In this document: positions 23,256 through 35,984 of the stretch, piece after piece | Layout: each line of letters opens with the position of its first letter | Position numbering within the stretch: the first letter of the stretch is position 1 | Origin: Motacilla alba alba | Lineage: Eukaryota > Chordata > Aves > Passeriformes > Motacillidae | Reading direction: 5' to 3' | Assembly (NCBI RefSeq): GCF_015832195.1 | Contig: NC_052018.1 | Location: forward strand, 64,293,666-64,357,665 | Length of the DNA stretch: 64,000 nt | Notes under the pieces: generated by a model | Told to the model about the DNA's origin: nothing | What the model saw: only the letters and a program-made list of their open reading frames with translations | Database searches by the model: none | Translations under genes and position numbers: made by a program

Positions 23256-24980
23256 TCTGAGTTTGTGAGCTGCTGGCTAGATCAGATGCACTGCTGTTGT
23301 AGTCACTGGTGATTTAGCTATGACTCATTTCTGTTAAGAAGACAAGAACCTCCATGATAGTTAACATAAAATCTGAAATTTTAAACACTCTTACACAGTG
23401 GTTGGATATTAAATTGTACTGCAGTAACTCTAAATTAGTGCCGTAGCCGTATAAAAGTCGGTTTTGGTACTTGAATTACATGCAGAGATGGTCTGCCTTT
23501 GGAAGTAAAGTTTGAGCATCTTGTATTAATAGAGTGACAAGCAACAATAATCCAAGGCTGTTCTTTTTGCTGTAAAACTGAACTGAATGAGAATGAAATC
23601 ATAGCTATCATAGGCCACCTGGAGTTACCATTGACAAAGCCGAACTCTTATCAGATCTGTTTAATCTCATTTTGCAACAATTAGCAGCAATCATGTCAAG
23701 CGTTAAAGAATTTAACTCAGATGAGTCATATCCGTTTTCTGTTGGGGATGCAATAGTGCAGTTACTTGTGAGGCTGGGCAGTCTGTGCTGCCTTAGAGGC
23801 AGATGGTAGTGGTGTGAGCAGTCATATTTTCTGTATTAATTTGCAAATTAGTAGTTGCTTCTCAGGAATTTTGAGTGTGATTTTTCCAGTAACTTAAATA
23901 CCAAGTTACTACTTGTGCACGTGTGTGGTTATTTTGGTAGAAAACGAGTGTGGGAGGTTTTGTCCTCCTTAATAAGAATAATTTGTGTATCACCTTGTCT
24001 CCCCTTTCTTTATTGGTACTTTCACTGTTACTCTGACTGTCTTGAAAGGTGAGGAATAGTTCTGTTATCTGTGTTCTAGGAAGCTAAAGCAAAAAGTCAT
24101 AGCTCAAATTGTGGAATTATTTCAAGCTTGGTCTGTGCAAAAGGGAGATGAGCTTAAGCTAAATAAAGCAGGCTGGATGGATCTGTGTCTGTCTGAACTT
24201 TTATCCTAGACTTGTGTAATTGCTGTCCTTGGGAACCGGTGAGAGATGAAGTTTACCAAACGACAGCCGTTCTGCACTTTCTTGTACTTGGCAACAATAC
24301 TGTAATCTTGTAACTTGTATGTCTGCAACTGTCTTTCTGCTGGAGATAAACTCCTCGTCCTTGTTACCTTCTAACAGGGTCGTTTAAATTTTTATAAGTG
24401 TTTGAGGCTTTTGTGTTACAGGGCAAGATTACCCATATCTGTACCGTGGAGTGCTTTGCAAAGCAGGACATTGATTCCAGCTTTGTCTTTTGTGAATTGT
24501 TGCAGTAGAAGAAAATTATCGTGCCGTGTGCCGTGTTAGTGACATATGTCTAGCTTGATGGAGGGTAGCTTTTTTAAATTTCTGAATACTCCAAACTATA
24601 GTCTCGTCTTTAAATTTAAAACTTTATTTTCTGTTGAAGTTGATACACTTTTTTGCCATGTTTTTGGTGGAGCCCAGGGGATCTTTCAAACTAGGTTTAA
24701 TCAGGTGTGTTTTGTTTACACTGTACTTCACCTGTGTTGACTGAAATAAATTGATTTGTATGGTTTAGTGCTGTGTGTGGGTTTTTTCCTGCTAAATTGC
24801 AAGGAAGGCTGTGTGCAAATGTTGTACTTGTGACTTACAGATCACTAAGGTCTGACCAAGCCCTGTGAAGGTTGTCCTACCTGCTTTCAAATCATGTTTG
24901 ACTTGAGAAGCCTTAGTAGTAGTGCTCAGCTTAACTGTAATTCTACAGCTTGCTTTGTTGAAAGAAAGTGGTGGTAGTTT

Positions 24981-25012
24981 CTTTTTTTGGTTTTGTTTTG
25001 TTTTGTTTTTTA
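24981..25012. repeat. (TTTTG)n low-complexity run
   Basis: Several TTTTG units within a T-rich block in MAP3K5 intron 1. Confidence 0.7.
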
Positions 25013-28000
25013 AAGGAGGGGCTGGAAATGGATAAGGTATATGAAGTATGGAAGCAGATACTGATATGTCTTTATGTTTTTTCAATCATTTCTTTGAAAT
25101 AGAACATAAATAGACCTTGTAAGGTGCAGATGAGTGGGAAAAGACATAATATTTTGAATTTAAACAGCCAATACTTAGGACATTGCAAATAGGCAGTAAA
25201 TAATAAGAAATTCATGTGCTAGCAATGATAAATTCATTGTTGTGCTCATAGGGAAGGAACATGCATTGCTACCCAGAAATCTGTGAGCAAGGAAACAATT
25301 GATAAACTAGTGCTTGTACAGGTATATTTTGGGAAATATGGGTCAGTGCAGTCACTAGACCAATTTTAAAATCAAATGAATAGACAGAGATACAAAACAA
25401 CTAAATGCTGCAGGGTATGCTTATTTTTTAATCTATTAGGGTGTGTAACAGAGGTTAGAGCTGTTGTGAATGAATTACTGAAAGTATCATAGGAGTTATA
25501 AATAAACTTGTCAGCAGTTACAAGGAAAGAAAGAAAGGAAAAACTGTAAGTGGTGTTTGCTGTAAAACTGTGATGTGCTATGTCTTTACCACATGCATCA
25601 TCACATTTGAAAAACTGAATTTGGGTCTTGGTGGAAGACACAGACAAGGGAAAAACCAGATTATCAGAATCGTTCATGGAATTGTTTCCCTGCAGATGGA
25701 GACTGACTAGATAGGATTTCAGAAGAAAAAGAAAAGGAAAGGTGGTATAATCTAAAATCAGGAATGGAAAGGAAAGATTTATTAAGGAGTAATGACTAAT
25801 TTTTAATTTTGGACTTTGTAACTCTTATCTGTAAGCAGCTTTAGACAAAGCTAAAAGAAGCACTTTTCCATACAAGGACATAGTTAAACAGTCTTCAAAA
25901 GGACTAACATTCCTGAGGGATGGGTTTGCGAAGACCTGTTACATATTGTGTACACGTGAAATGACTTGGAAAATCTTCAGACTGTTGAATATCCAGATGT
26001 TTTAGAATGTACCATGTAGTTCTGCAGTTGTTTTTTCTTTTCCTTTTTGCCAAGATTTGTGCACTTTTTAAGAGATAGTGGTGGTTTTTGTCAGAAAACA
26101 TGGCATATGAAATTCCAAATCCTTCAGGCAGTTAGTTTTGTCAAAGCCTTTCTGTTCATGAGAAAACATTGGACACAGCAGTGAAAATGCTACAAGGTAG
26201 AGATTTTTGTTGAGAGGGTGGTGAGAACCAGGAGTGGTGGGCATATTTTTTGATTATTATGAAATTTGGAGTCTAAAATTCTCAAGTGCTGTATTATTTA
26301 TGAAAAATAGGGGTTTTTTTTAGAATGGAAATATTTCCATGACTAAATAAAGACATTTAACAAATGTGTTTGTTTACATCTCTTAGAAAAATTTTACTTC
26401 CAAATTTTCGGAGGCTTGGGAAGTTTCCCATTTTTTACAGGCATTCCAGATGCTGTTCATCATAATCTTGAAGTGCTTGTATTTATTTTTCAGTCTATAC
26501 TTGCTGCTCCTGAATCTTCTCAGTTTAAACCATTTTTGGTATCACTGGATTGGGAAACATTAACTCTCATCACTTGAAAATAATGTTATAAGAAATATTT
26601 GTGCATCTTTGTATCAGAAACACTTCCAGAGTCTTTTCAGTGGCTTAATGGATGTGGCTCTGGCCTTCTTGAGAAGGGTCTACAGTCTATCTTAGACATT
26701 TAGCTCCTCTTGGTGCAGGCCACATTTCCACTAGAACCTATGTAAAAATGATCAAGCTTCTCAACAAGGAAGTTGACAGAATTAGCTAAAAAGAGGAAGA
26801 GCTTTCAGATGGCATGAAGACATCCTAAGGAAAATTCCTTCCAGAGAATGTGTGCTGTTTATTAAGAGAAATTTTCAAGTAATCTACATCAGGTGGCGTT
26901 GCTAAGAAGATGAAGAAATGGAATGATGCCCTTTGGAAGGACAACTTTTGTTCAGATGAGTAAACAAGTTAAAATGTGTAAAAAGGTATGGAAGCCTGAG
27001 TAAGACAGTTTCCAAAAGAGTTGGAGTAATACTTGCTGAAGACTACTATTTTTTTCTTTCATGACTTCTGACTTTATTTGATGTCGGCAGCATTGTAGTG
27101 GGAGATTATATTGCTATTACATTAGAGCAAATGGGTTAAAAATATAAGTGAAGAGCCCATCATTTAGAGTCATGGGTAAAATCTGGCAGCAGGGAGGAGT
27201 TGAAGTGGCTTTTTTGTGGAAGGAAATTACACTCTTCTGATGAGCCTGTCCTTAAGGGTAATCCATTTATGACAGTATATTGAAATGTCAAAAAGCTTTT
27301 GATGACATACTTTACCAAATACTCTTAAAGGAACAAAATATCTGGAGATGACATCCTTATAACCCTTAAGTGGACTCTTAAAGGGAAGGAACAGAAGATA
27401 AGTTTTACGATGAAGCAAGGTTGCCTGTAGAAAAACAGGCTGTTAAAAGGATTGTTCCGTACTTTCTTTTTTTTTGAATTGGGCTTTTCAGAAGTTTCAC
27501 GGCTGATCTGAAAATTTCTTTCTGGTGCAGGCTTGTCAAGACTTTAGAGAATAGGCAGTAAAGAATTGCAGAAGGTTTTATGGTACCAGGGAAATGAGCA
27601 GCTGAAGGACAGCTGAAGGTCAGTGATAGTGGATGCAAAGTATCATACATGAAGAAAAGCAGCTCTAATTTTTCACATAATACTGAGCACTAAATTAGTT
27701 GTTGATATTCAGCTTCTAGATAGCTCAACATTTTACTGTAAATGTGTGTGGATTGTTTAAAAAAGCTCAGTCTTTACTTGCACCATTCTTACCATCTCTG
27801 CCACATTGCCTGCTGGCTTCTGGCAGAGAAGAAATACTGAGTTAAACAGAGTTTTGATCTTTTCCCTCCAGATGCTGCAAAGAAACCCAGACTTATCTTT
27901 TGAAGCTTGGAGGTGAATCTGCCTAGACATTTTTGTCTCAGTGAGCTGAGCAAAGAAACCAAATATATAACTGTGTTATAAGTGAAAATAGTTAGATTTT

Positions 28001-28438
28001 AGGAAAAAAAAACCTGGAAGACTTCTTAGATGGAGAAAACTTGAGGTCATTAAGTCAGAAATTAACAGAACAGGAAAGACAGAAATAAAAAAGAACTTTT
28101 GATCAGCTTTTTCTCCTGCCTGTCCTGTCCTTCAGGTGGATTGTTGTTTCTTTCCTTGGTTTTAATGTTCTCTGCAACTTTTGAGCCTAACAAATTCTAC
28201 ATTTCACACAGACTTTTGGAAAACTTTCCACCACCCATGAGACCTAGCTGTTCGGTTTTCATTGGACTCTCCTTTCTTATCTGAACTTTTCTCTTGGCAC
28301 ACCTGTGTTCTTACAAGTTCTTTCTTCTTGGGTAGGCTCAGTCACTTCTCCAGAGAATAAATAATCACTTTTTCATCTTGCATCTCAAAGACACATAACC
28401 TGAAAACATAAACCAAAATAATCCCACAAATGCCATCA

Positions 28439-28441
<3 letters not shown>

Positions 28442-28477
<36 letters not shown>
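28442..28477. repeat. (TC)n dinucleotide microsatellite
   Basis: About 17-18 uninterrupted TC units, then a degenerating CTAT/CTTT-type tail to about 28510. Probably length-polymorphic. The plus-strand open frame here that reads as poly-Ser-Leu is an artefact of the repeat. Confidence 0.95.
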
Positions 28478-28482
<5 letters not shown>

Positions 28483-30722
28483 TTCTCTTACCTATCTCTT
28501 TATCTATCTAAGGGTTTGCTTGCTTAAGATCCTGTCCAGGCCAAAGGAGTGTTTGGTCTTTTTCGAAAAAAATTGCAATGATGAAGACCTTCTGAACAAA
28601 ACTTCTCAATGTAGAAGTACTGGTTTGCTACAGGTTGCCTTGTTTTCATTGACTGCTTCTGCTGTTGTGTCTGTGGATTGCTTAAATAGCATTTGGTACA
28701 GATCCTAACTCTAGCCCTGTAATGTAGTCCAGCCTTCAGCTGAGCTTCAGTAGTTACCCCGTTGTGATCTGAGTATTTTTTCTGATGCAAAGTACAGAGT
28801 TGAGGTAGTCTTTAGTATTTGGTGTTATTTGTACTAGGGAGCCTGTTTCACTAAGATTGATACAGATGCAGTGAGTCTGATCATATTGAGGTTATTTTTG
28901 AATAAATGGCTCTTTGTTTGCTTGTCATCTTTTATTCCTGCCTGATCCTGAGTTCCTCCCACATGCATTAAGCTGAGAATGGTTTTTTTGAATTGTTGGG
29001 GGTTGGAATCATGTGATAACATTATAATCCTGTTTTGGGCCAGGAGAGAGTGGATTTTTTGAAACTCAAGCTTTCTTCTGTTTTCTTTTTCTTTATCAGA
29101 AAGCCTTTCTATATTGTTTCAGTTGTCTTCAGATCATTGACACAGTAATTTAGGCTTTGATGTGTAGTTTGATGTGTTAATTCCTACACAACCCTTTATT
29201 GTTTGTCATCTCTATATTTCTGTCTCATTTCTTTTCTAACAGCTGTTATAAGTTTCTTCTTGTTACCAGTTTGTTGCCAGCTTCTGCTGTTTTATTTTGA
29301 TAATTGCCTTAAGCTTATCTCTCATCAGTTTTTGATTACAGAAGCAAGAGGTTCTTTTCCGTTCACATCTTTGAAGCATAGTGCAGACAAAAAGGCCAGA
29401 GTTTCACTTGGAGGATCTTGGTCTTGAATACTGTTGTTGCAACAAGAAAAGTAACTTGTTTTTCTCTCCTCCTTACTTGGTTGGTTCTACTTGGTGAAGT
29501 ACTACATTTGATTTAGTGAGAATGATCTGAGCCAGTTAGCTACAAAAGTTGGCAGGAATCAATTTGCACAAGTGTTACTAAGGAGCACCTCGATGTATCG
29601 GGACAGGGTGCAAGTTTTGTAATGCTCCTGTGTGACAGCAGATCACTGCCAATCAGTTAAACATTTGAGGGGGTTCTCCAGGACATTTGTATTTGTAGAT
29701 TATGAACTTTCTTGTGATTTGCGGTTTAAATTTATACAGGGACATCTTATATTTGCTCTTGCACATTGTCAGCCTTTACCTTAAGTAGTTCTTCTCTCTT
29801 ACCTTAACTAGAAAGAAATCAACAATTATTAATGATTTAAAATGAGGAAAGATTGCTTTTACATTATTAGCTAGTTTGTTGTTTTTTGGGGTTTTTTTGG
29901 TTAATGAATAGACTCTTAGAGACCTAAATTGAGTCACATACTTGATTTAGACTCTGTCAGTATGGCAATAGATGCCTAATGTTATGAGGTAGACTATGTA
30001 TATGTTTTTTTATTTCTTTTCTGTGTTGTTCCTTAAGGAACTCTTTTTCCTGTGATGTTATATATGGGATTCTTAAACAAGTGGATGTTGCATCCATGTC
30101 TGTATGGAGGATTAAAATTTGCCTACCCCCTGGAACAATATGTGACTGTCAAGCAGGACTAAGTAGGTATTCAGTTGCATCCTTGCAGATGTTATGATGT
30201 CTGGTGCCTCCTTTATATAGGACCTAGTGATTGTGTGGGTAGAAAGTGAGATCATCTAACTGATCCAGGAATCAGCTGATCCTACACACTCACCCCAGCC
30301 CTCGAAGCAAACAGAGAAACAGAGTTGTCTCACTGGATATTGACCACACTAGATCTGATACAAATGTGGAAGAAGGTCAGAACCACCCCCAACAGTAAAT
30401 GCTGTTTATTGAGTTTATCTGGAGTGAAATCATACTTTTTTGCTTATAAGTCTAGGTGTAGGAGTTCACTTTGAAATTCAAGACCAGCTCAACTCAGTTT
30501 AGCTATTCAAAGGACCATGAGCTCTTAATACCAGCATGACGGCAAAATGATAGTGTTGTATCCAAAGGTAACTTGGTGCTTTTTGGGCAAGTATTAAGTG
30601 CTAATTATTTCTATCTCAACTTTGTGTTATGCAGCATCTGGAAAGGGACCACCCACCAGGCAGCTGGGTTTGTGTTGTATCTTCTGGGAATTTGTGCTCA
30701 GAAACTCCCTTTTGGGTAGGTT

Positions 30723-30788
30723 GCAGGACAGGCGCTCATCTGTACTTCATTGATGGCAGGACAGGCACTGATCTGTACTTCGTTGATG
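30723..30788. repeat. 33-bp direct tandem repeat, two copies
   Basis: Copies at 30723-30755 and 30756-30788 begin GCAGGACAGGC and share CATCTGTACTTC/GATCTGTACTTC and TTGATGG, with three or so substitutions. The period is a multiple of three, so a surrounding 72-codon frame reads as two similar 11-residue units, but that frame has no other sign of coding. Confidence 0.85.
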
Positions 30789-31052
30789 GTGGATCTCTGC
30801 TTCCATTGCATAAAAATGAGACTGCTCAAGACAGGGTTACTTCTTGAGACAGTAAGATAAGATTCCTAAGTCATAGTGCATTTCACTAGATAAGAACTAG
30901 CCTGTTCACTTGTTTTTGTCTTGGTGCTCTTAAGCCTTCTTTGTGCATAAGTTCAAGCCTCTAGCCTCTACAAATGCTTTTCCTCTAGTATATGCCATAC
31001 TTAACTTGCCTGTGCCGCCTCAGACACCCTAACAAAGTTGGTTCTTTTTTGG

Positions 31053-31053
<1 letters not shown>

Positions 31054-31083
<30 letters not shown>
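31054..31083. repeat. T30 homopolymer tract
   Basis: Thirty consecutive T bases in MAP3K5 intron 1. On the minus strand this is an A30 tract following 31084 and higher coordinates, so it could mark the tail of a minus-strand retrocopy. No source gene is recognised. Confidence 0.9.
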
Positions 31084-31084
<1 letters not shown>

Positions 31085-34000
31085 TTAGCCTCTCCCAGCA
31101 GACTGGCTTGGCTGGACTGGTTTCCTGGGAGGTTGGCCATTCACCTGTGTTTGGGTATTCTCACTTCAGTGGCTCCCATCAATTGTTTCCGGTCTTGGAA
31201 CCATGTGAGACACTCTTGTGAGGAAATGTCTGGTTCCAGTGCTGTTGACAAGTCAGTGGCGCTGTGGTTTGCACAGTTGAACCAGAAATACCAATCTGTA
31301 CTGACGTGTTGGGATTGCCAAAGCAGGTTTCCTACCTCATGCAGGCAGTCTCTGGTAAACAGGAAAATATCTATGCCAAGCACAGAGAGTCATAAAGAAG
31401 TTGAAGTAGATAAGGATATTCCTTGCTTGTTTCTGAAAGTTTGCCCAATAGTAAGTGTCATCATATCGTCGTTCTAAGGCTGAATGGAGAGCTGCTACTG
31501 CAGTATGAAATAAGTTTGATATTTATACTTGCACTGAAATAATTTTTGCCCTCCTTTCTTTTCTTCTATATCTCTGTCAGAATGGTATCTTACTCTTGTA
31601 GCCCTCAAGTGGAAAAGAACACAAAATCCTGGTCTCAGAAGTTGCCGTTATCATCTTTCCTTTTCCCCTGATTAATTGTGGGACAGTGAATGTAAGGCAA
31701 TGGTCATGTGTTTAATACCAATTAATCAGAAGATAATAGCAAACATAAACATTCATTAGTTGTATAGCTGCTTTGTTTGTATTCACTGCTTTTCCTGGCA
31801 GCACTGTGGCAAGCAGGTAGTATCAAAAAGTAGGGTGTACGTGTAAGATATCTCAGAGCACTTGTTTAAACATTCTTCTTTGCCCTGTTACATTTAAAAC
31901 AATGAGTTGGAGATGAACTTTGACCACTGCATTTCATTTATCACTGTCTTGGTGACTAAAGACATGGCTAATAGCCAAGAGCAAAGGGCTCTATATCCAC
32001 TAATGGACACTTACCCTTTTTTACACCATGTTAATGTGTATACTCTTGAGTTTTTACCATTTCTTAAGACAAGTTAATTAGCAGAGATTTTACATCCAAG
32101 GTTGTCAGTCTTTGCACAGAGAGCTTAAAGTGAACTAAGTGGATTTATATTACAGTTAGGAATGATTGGTAAGACAGTTTTAATCTATGCCAAACTTCAC
32201 AGAGATGTGTACTTTTCTGGTGCTCCTCAGGTAAAAAGGTAAAAAAAACCTACTTAAGTAGATTGCCTCCAATTCCAACTCATTAATCTGGTTTCCCAGG
32301 GTAATAAGAAGCCAGTTACTACCACAGTGATATTTTGTTCTCTTGAATGTGTGATAGTGTGTTTTGAGCTATTGTTGGTGTAGATGTTAGTTAGTCTAAT
32401 AACAGGCTGGATTGTGATTGCACAGTAGTTGGTGTGTCTGCAGCTCAGTGTGTGGTTACTGAGCTAATGTGTACACAGGCAGCTTCATTAGAGGCAGTTT
32501 GGCTGCTGTCAGCAAGCAGACAGAGCTTGGGGTGATTTAGGACATGGGCGCTGAACTGGGTTCATGCTGGTTTTGCTGCCTAGGCCAGAGTGAATGAAGC
32601 TCCAGTCTCATGTTTGTGATGCACTTGTCTTATCTAATTAGGCATGCCAGCTGTTAAGGAGATGGAAGGAAAGGTTGTGATTAGACTTACTTTATTGTTC
32701 ATAAATGATCAGGAGACAATAACTTACTGCGAGACCTATTGTAAGACTTTCTAGCTGCAATGTGAAACATGACTAGAAAAGGTAAAGACTGTTCTATACC
32801 TGTTTTCTTCAGTATCAGTGATCTGTCACCAGGTCTACTTTCATGAGATAGAATAAATTTTATCCCTTACTTTGGTCTTGGGTACAAAATTAAATTTCAC
32901 ATTCTTGCAGCCAGCAAAAATTGCAGTTCTTGCACTTTTTTGTCTTTTCTTCCTGTTTTATGCAGCGTGCTTCCATACCCACCCTACTCATTAGTCGGCT
33001 GGAGCCTGAACAGACTTTCCTTGCTGCAACATGGAAGGTGTGCAAAAGCATTTGAAGTGAATTAATGTCAGTGAATTGACGTTGCTGGTCTTCAGAGTGC
33101 TTCCTCCTGAGGTCTTAGGTGTTGAGAGAGCTCTACTCTGATTCCTGTGCTTGATCAGTTTTTTTATTTGGATAGACATCTGATCTCAAAAGTGCATATA
33201 CCTTTTCTGGCTTGTTGAATTACCTTCTGACAGGTTAGATTTGGGCTTTTCCCCTTGGAAATTGCAATACCAGCCCTGAGGCCTAACCTGAACTTGAGAA
33301 ATCTGATCTCTTTATTGTGAGTGGCATCTTCATCTTAAAATACATAACTGCTAGAATGAGCAGGAAAACTTCACAAAAGATGGACTTATTCTAAGGAAGA
33401 CACTGCTTTATCTATCACATGAGATTATCCAGAAGGATTTCACAGAAGTCTTGACATATCTTTTCGTCTTTAGTTACATAAGAAACACAAGTATCACAAA
33501 AGAGTTCATGCCTCAGTGTACTTTTTCATGTTTAAAGATGTTTCTTTACTCGTGGTCCTTCCCTCATCTATGTAAGTAACTCAAAGTTTTTGTATGGTTT
33601 GGGCATTTTTTAAATTTTAATTTTAATGTTTATTTTATTTTATTATTACTATGATAGGTATGGTACAGCATCCAAGAATGTTTCCAGCAGTGTGGTCCTG
33701 TGTCAGACTCTGTTCAATGAATTTGGCCAGCTTGACAGTAATATATATACACACACATAATTTTTTTGAGTTTCTCTTCTTCATGATCTTAGGAACTTGC
33801 CATTTTAACATAGGATTTCTCAAGTGTTTTTTGTAATTCAGCTTTGATCAGGCTCCATCTAAAGTAATATTTCTCTTTTAATCTTAGTTTTGCAACTCTA
33901 GTGAGAGCACATTATCTTGCAAGATTGCAGAATTAAGTCATGGCATGTTGTGCAAGTTTTCCTCCTGCTTGGCACTAACAGATATGTACTGTAGATTTAG

Positions 34001-35844
34001 AGTTGCTCAAGATTAGACTACTATGTGAGTAAGAGCAGTTAAAAATATCACTTGTATTATGGCAAGATTTGGAAGAAAATAAACAGACTGCAATCTCACC
34101 CGAAATATGCCAGTGGTATTGTCATTCTTGCTTGGCTTTTGTGATGCTTCAGTTTTCTAAAATCAATGAAAGTGAGTATATGTGTAGTCTTAGTAGTGCA
34201 CTGCCTTTTTTACTTCAATAAAATTTGATGGCATCCATACTGCAAGTATTTATGTGGAATTAGACAGAGGGAGGTGCTTAGAACAAGTAATGAATCTTTT
34301 AGAAGACATAGCTTAATATTAGATTTTTAAGTGTGAAAAAATATCTTTTTTTATACCATATTAGTCTCTTTTAATTTTGTTTCTTGAAGAGCCTAGGCTT
34401 GTATAGGCAAATGTTTGCTCTTTCCCCAGTGTCTTATCTATCCTTCATTCACATTTTTAATAATTTATAAGCCTGTAGGCCAGTTACAGAAACACATTAC
34501 TGAAGAGTAGATGTCTCAAAGGTATTCCTTTTCAACAAGTTGGAGAGACACAGCTTCCCCAGTTCAGAGTGTGACCACAAGGCATATCTTTTATTGAATA
34601 TGTTCATTTCAGTTTTGGTGATCTAAGTAAATAGGTGAGAAGTTGTTGTTAGAGGTAGAATTTCTGATTAGATTAATTAGAGAAACTTGAGGGTACATAG
34701 ACTTTTTCCCTACAGAGCTCATCTTGCTATCTGTCTTTTCAGTCATGAAAGCTTCCAAAGGAATGGGAAGGCATAGAGAGATACTGGAAACCAGGCTGCT
34801 TTTCTTGTTCTACTCTTTAACAGAAGCTTATTTCTCTGGTTTGGGTTTGGTTTTCTGCTTTTTTTTTTTTTTTTCTGAAGCCAAAGAAAAAAAAAAATTA
34901 ATTGGATGAAAAGACAGAAAGGTGTTTGTAGAAGAGGTGGAGATGAGTCAGTTTTCTTGCTTTGCTCTTTTGATTCCACAAGACTTTTGCCATGGAAATA
35001 GGCTGCCTGGTATAACAGGATTCTTATAAAGAGTCAGCAGAAATAGTTAATTGCCTCTTGTTATACTTTGGAATTGGTGCAAATCTTGTCAAGAGAAACA
35101 CATGGTTTAAGAGAAATTGTGGTCTACATTCCTGGTTCTGTAAGTGTTCGTGTATGTGCTTGCATGCATTATTCACACAGGTAAAATTTGTTATGAACAG
35201 AATTCTCTGCAGTTAAGTTTTTACTTATATGGGGTTTCTTTGGCTTTGTATATTCACTCTGTCTTTGCTTCTCTGCATCTGTACCGTGTCTTTTTCTCAT
35301 TCTCTCATCTTTCTATATGAATCAAAATAGATCTGAATGGTGATTTATATTGGAATGTTACCTTTCAGTTTGTTTTCTTCCAAGTTCTAGTACAGAATCT
35401 ATACAGTATGTTATAGATTACATGAATATTGCAACTTGCACAAGAGGAAAAATTCATCTAATGTAATATTTTTCTTTTATTTTTCACTAAGGTTATCATT
35501 CACCACGTATAGATTTACCAAGCAGATTTTATTCAAGACAGCAATTAAATTATTTTCCTTTTCTTGATTAGTGGTTTATCCATTTTTGCCATTTTAAGGT
35601 CTCATTTAAAGAAAAAATAGAGGAGTAATAGTGAAATAGAAAAAAAAATCTAAACCACATCCTGCTGACTATGTTCAAAATTCAAGCATAATAGCTAAAA
35701 TGGGGAAATCCCACTAGATCTCTTATTTCCTACTTAAAGCCAAGCCTTCTTACCAAAATAAATTGTGTGAAGGAACATGACCTAGATGTATTTGACTGTC
35801 AGAAATGTGTGGCATTGACAATATTTTTTTATTTATTTCTGCAG

Positions 35845-35984
35845 ATATTGCTGTGGTAGAGATGAGTGATGCCTTCCGTCAACCTTCCCTGTTCTACCAT
35901 CTGGGAGTCCGGGAGAGCTTCAGCATGGCTAACAATATTATCCTCTACTGTGACACAAATGCAGAGTCTCTGCAGTCACTGAAG
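35845..35984 (+). CDS. MAP3K5: MAP3K5 coding exon 2 (thioredoxin-binding domain)
   Basis: 140 bases, acceptor TTTCTGCAG, donor GTAGCT, enters in phase 1 and ends in phase 0. It encodes residues 136-182, including DIAVVEMSDAFRQPSLFYHL, then GVRESFSMANNIILYCDTN. Identity to human ASK1 is nearly complete (only ASD/AE-type changes near residue 175). Cys171 is the equivalent of human Cys185. The exon builds part of the thioredoxin-binding domain core. Readthrough past the donor stays open for only a few codons. Confidence 0.97.

Larger units (their letters stand above)
8473..35844 (+). other. MAP3K5: MAP3K5 intron 1 (27.4 kb)
   Basis: Donor GTGAGA at 8473, acceptor TTTCTGCAG ending at 35844. The first roughly 190 bases are still CpG-rich; the rest is AT-rich. 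Recognised contents are a CR1 copy at about 19122-19511, a possible MIR fragment near 23120-23255, a (TC)n microsatellite at 28442, a 33-bp tandem pair at 30723, a T30 tract at 31054, and shorter T/G-rich runs near 17660 and 24980. No other gene, retrogene with a recognisable product, or RNA gene was seen. First introns of this size often carry enhancers, but none can be called from sequence alone. Confidence 0.9.

Noticed and set aside
28430..28708. 92-codon frame starting with a Ser-Leu repeat
   Set aside because: Its first part is the (TC)n microsatellite and the rest has no recognisable similarity.
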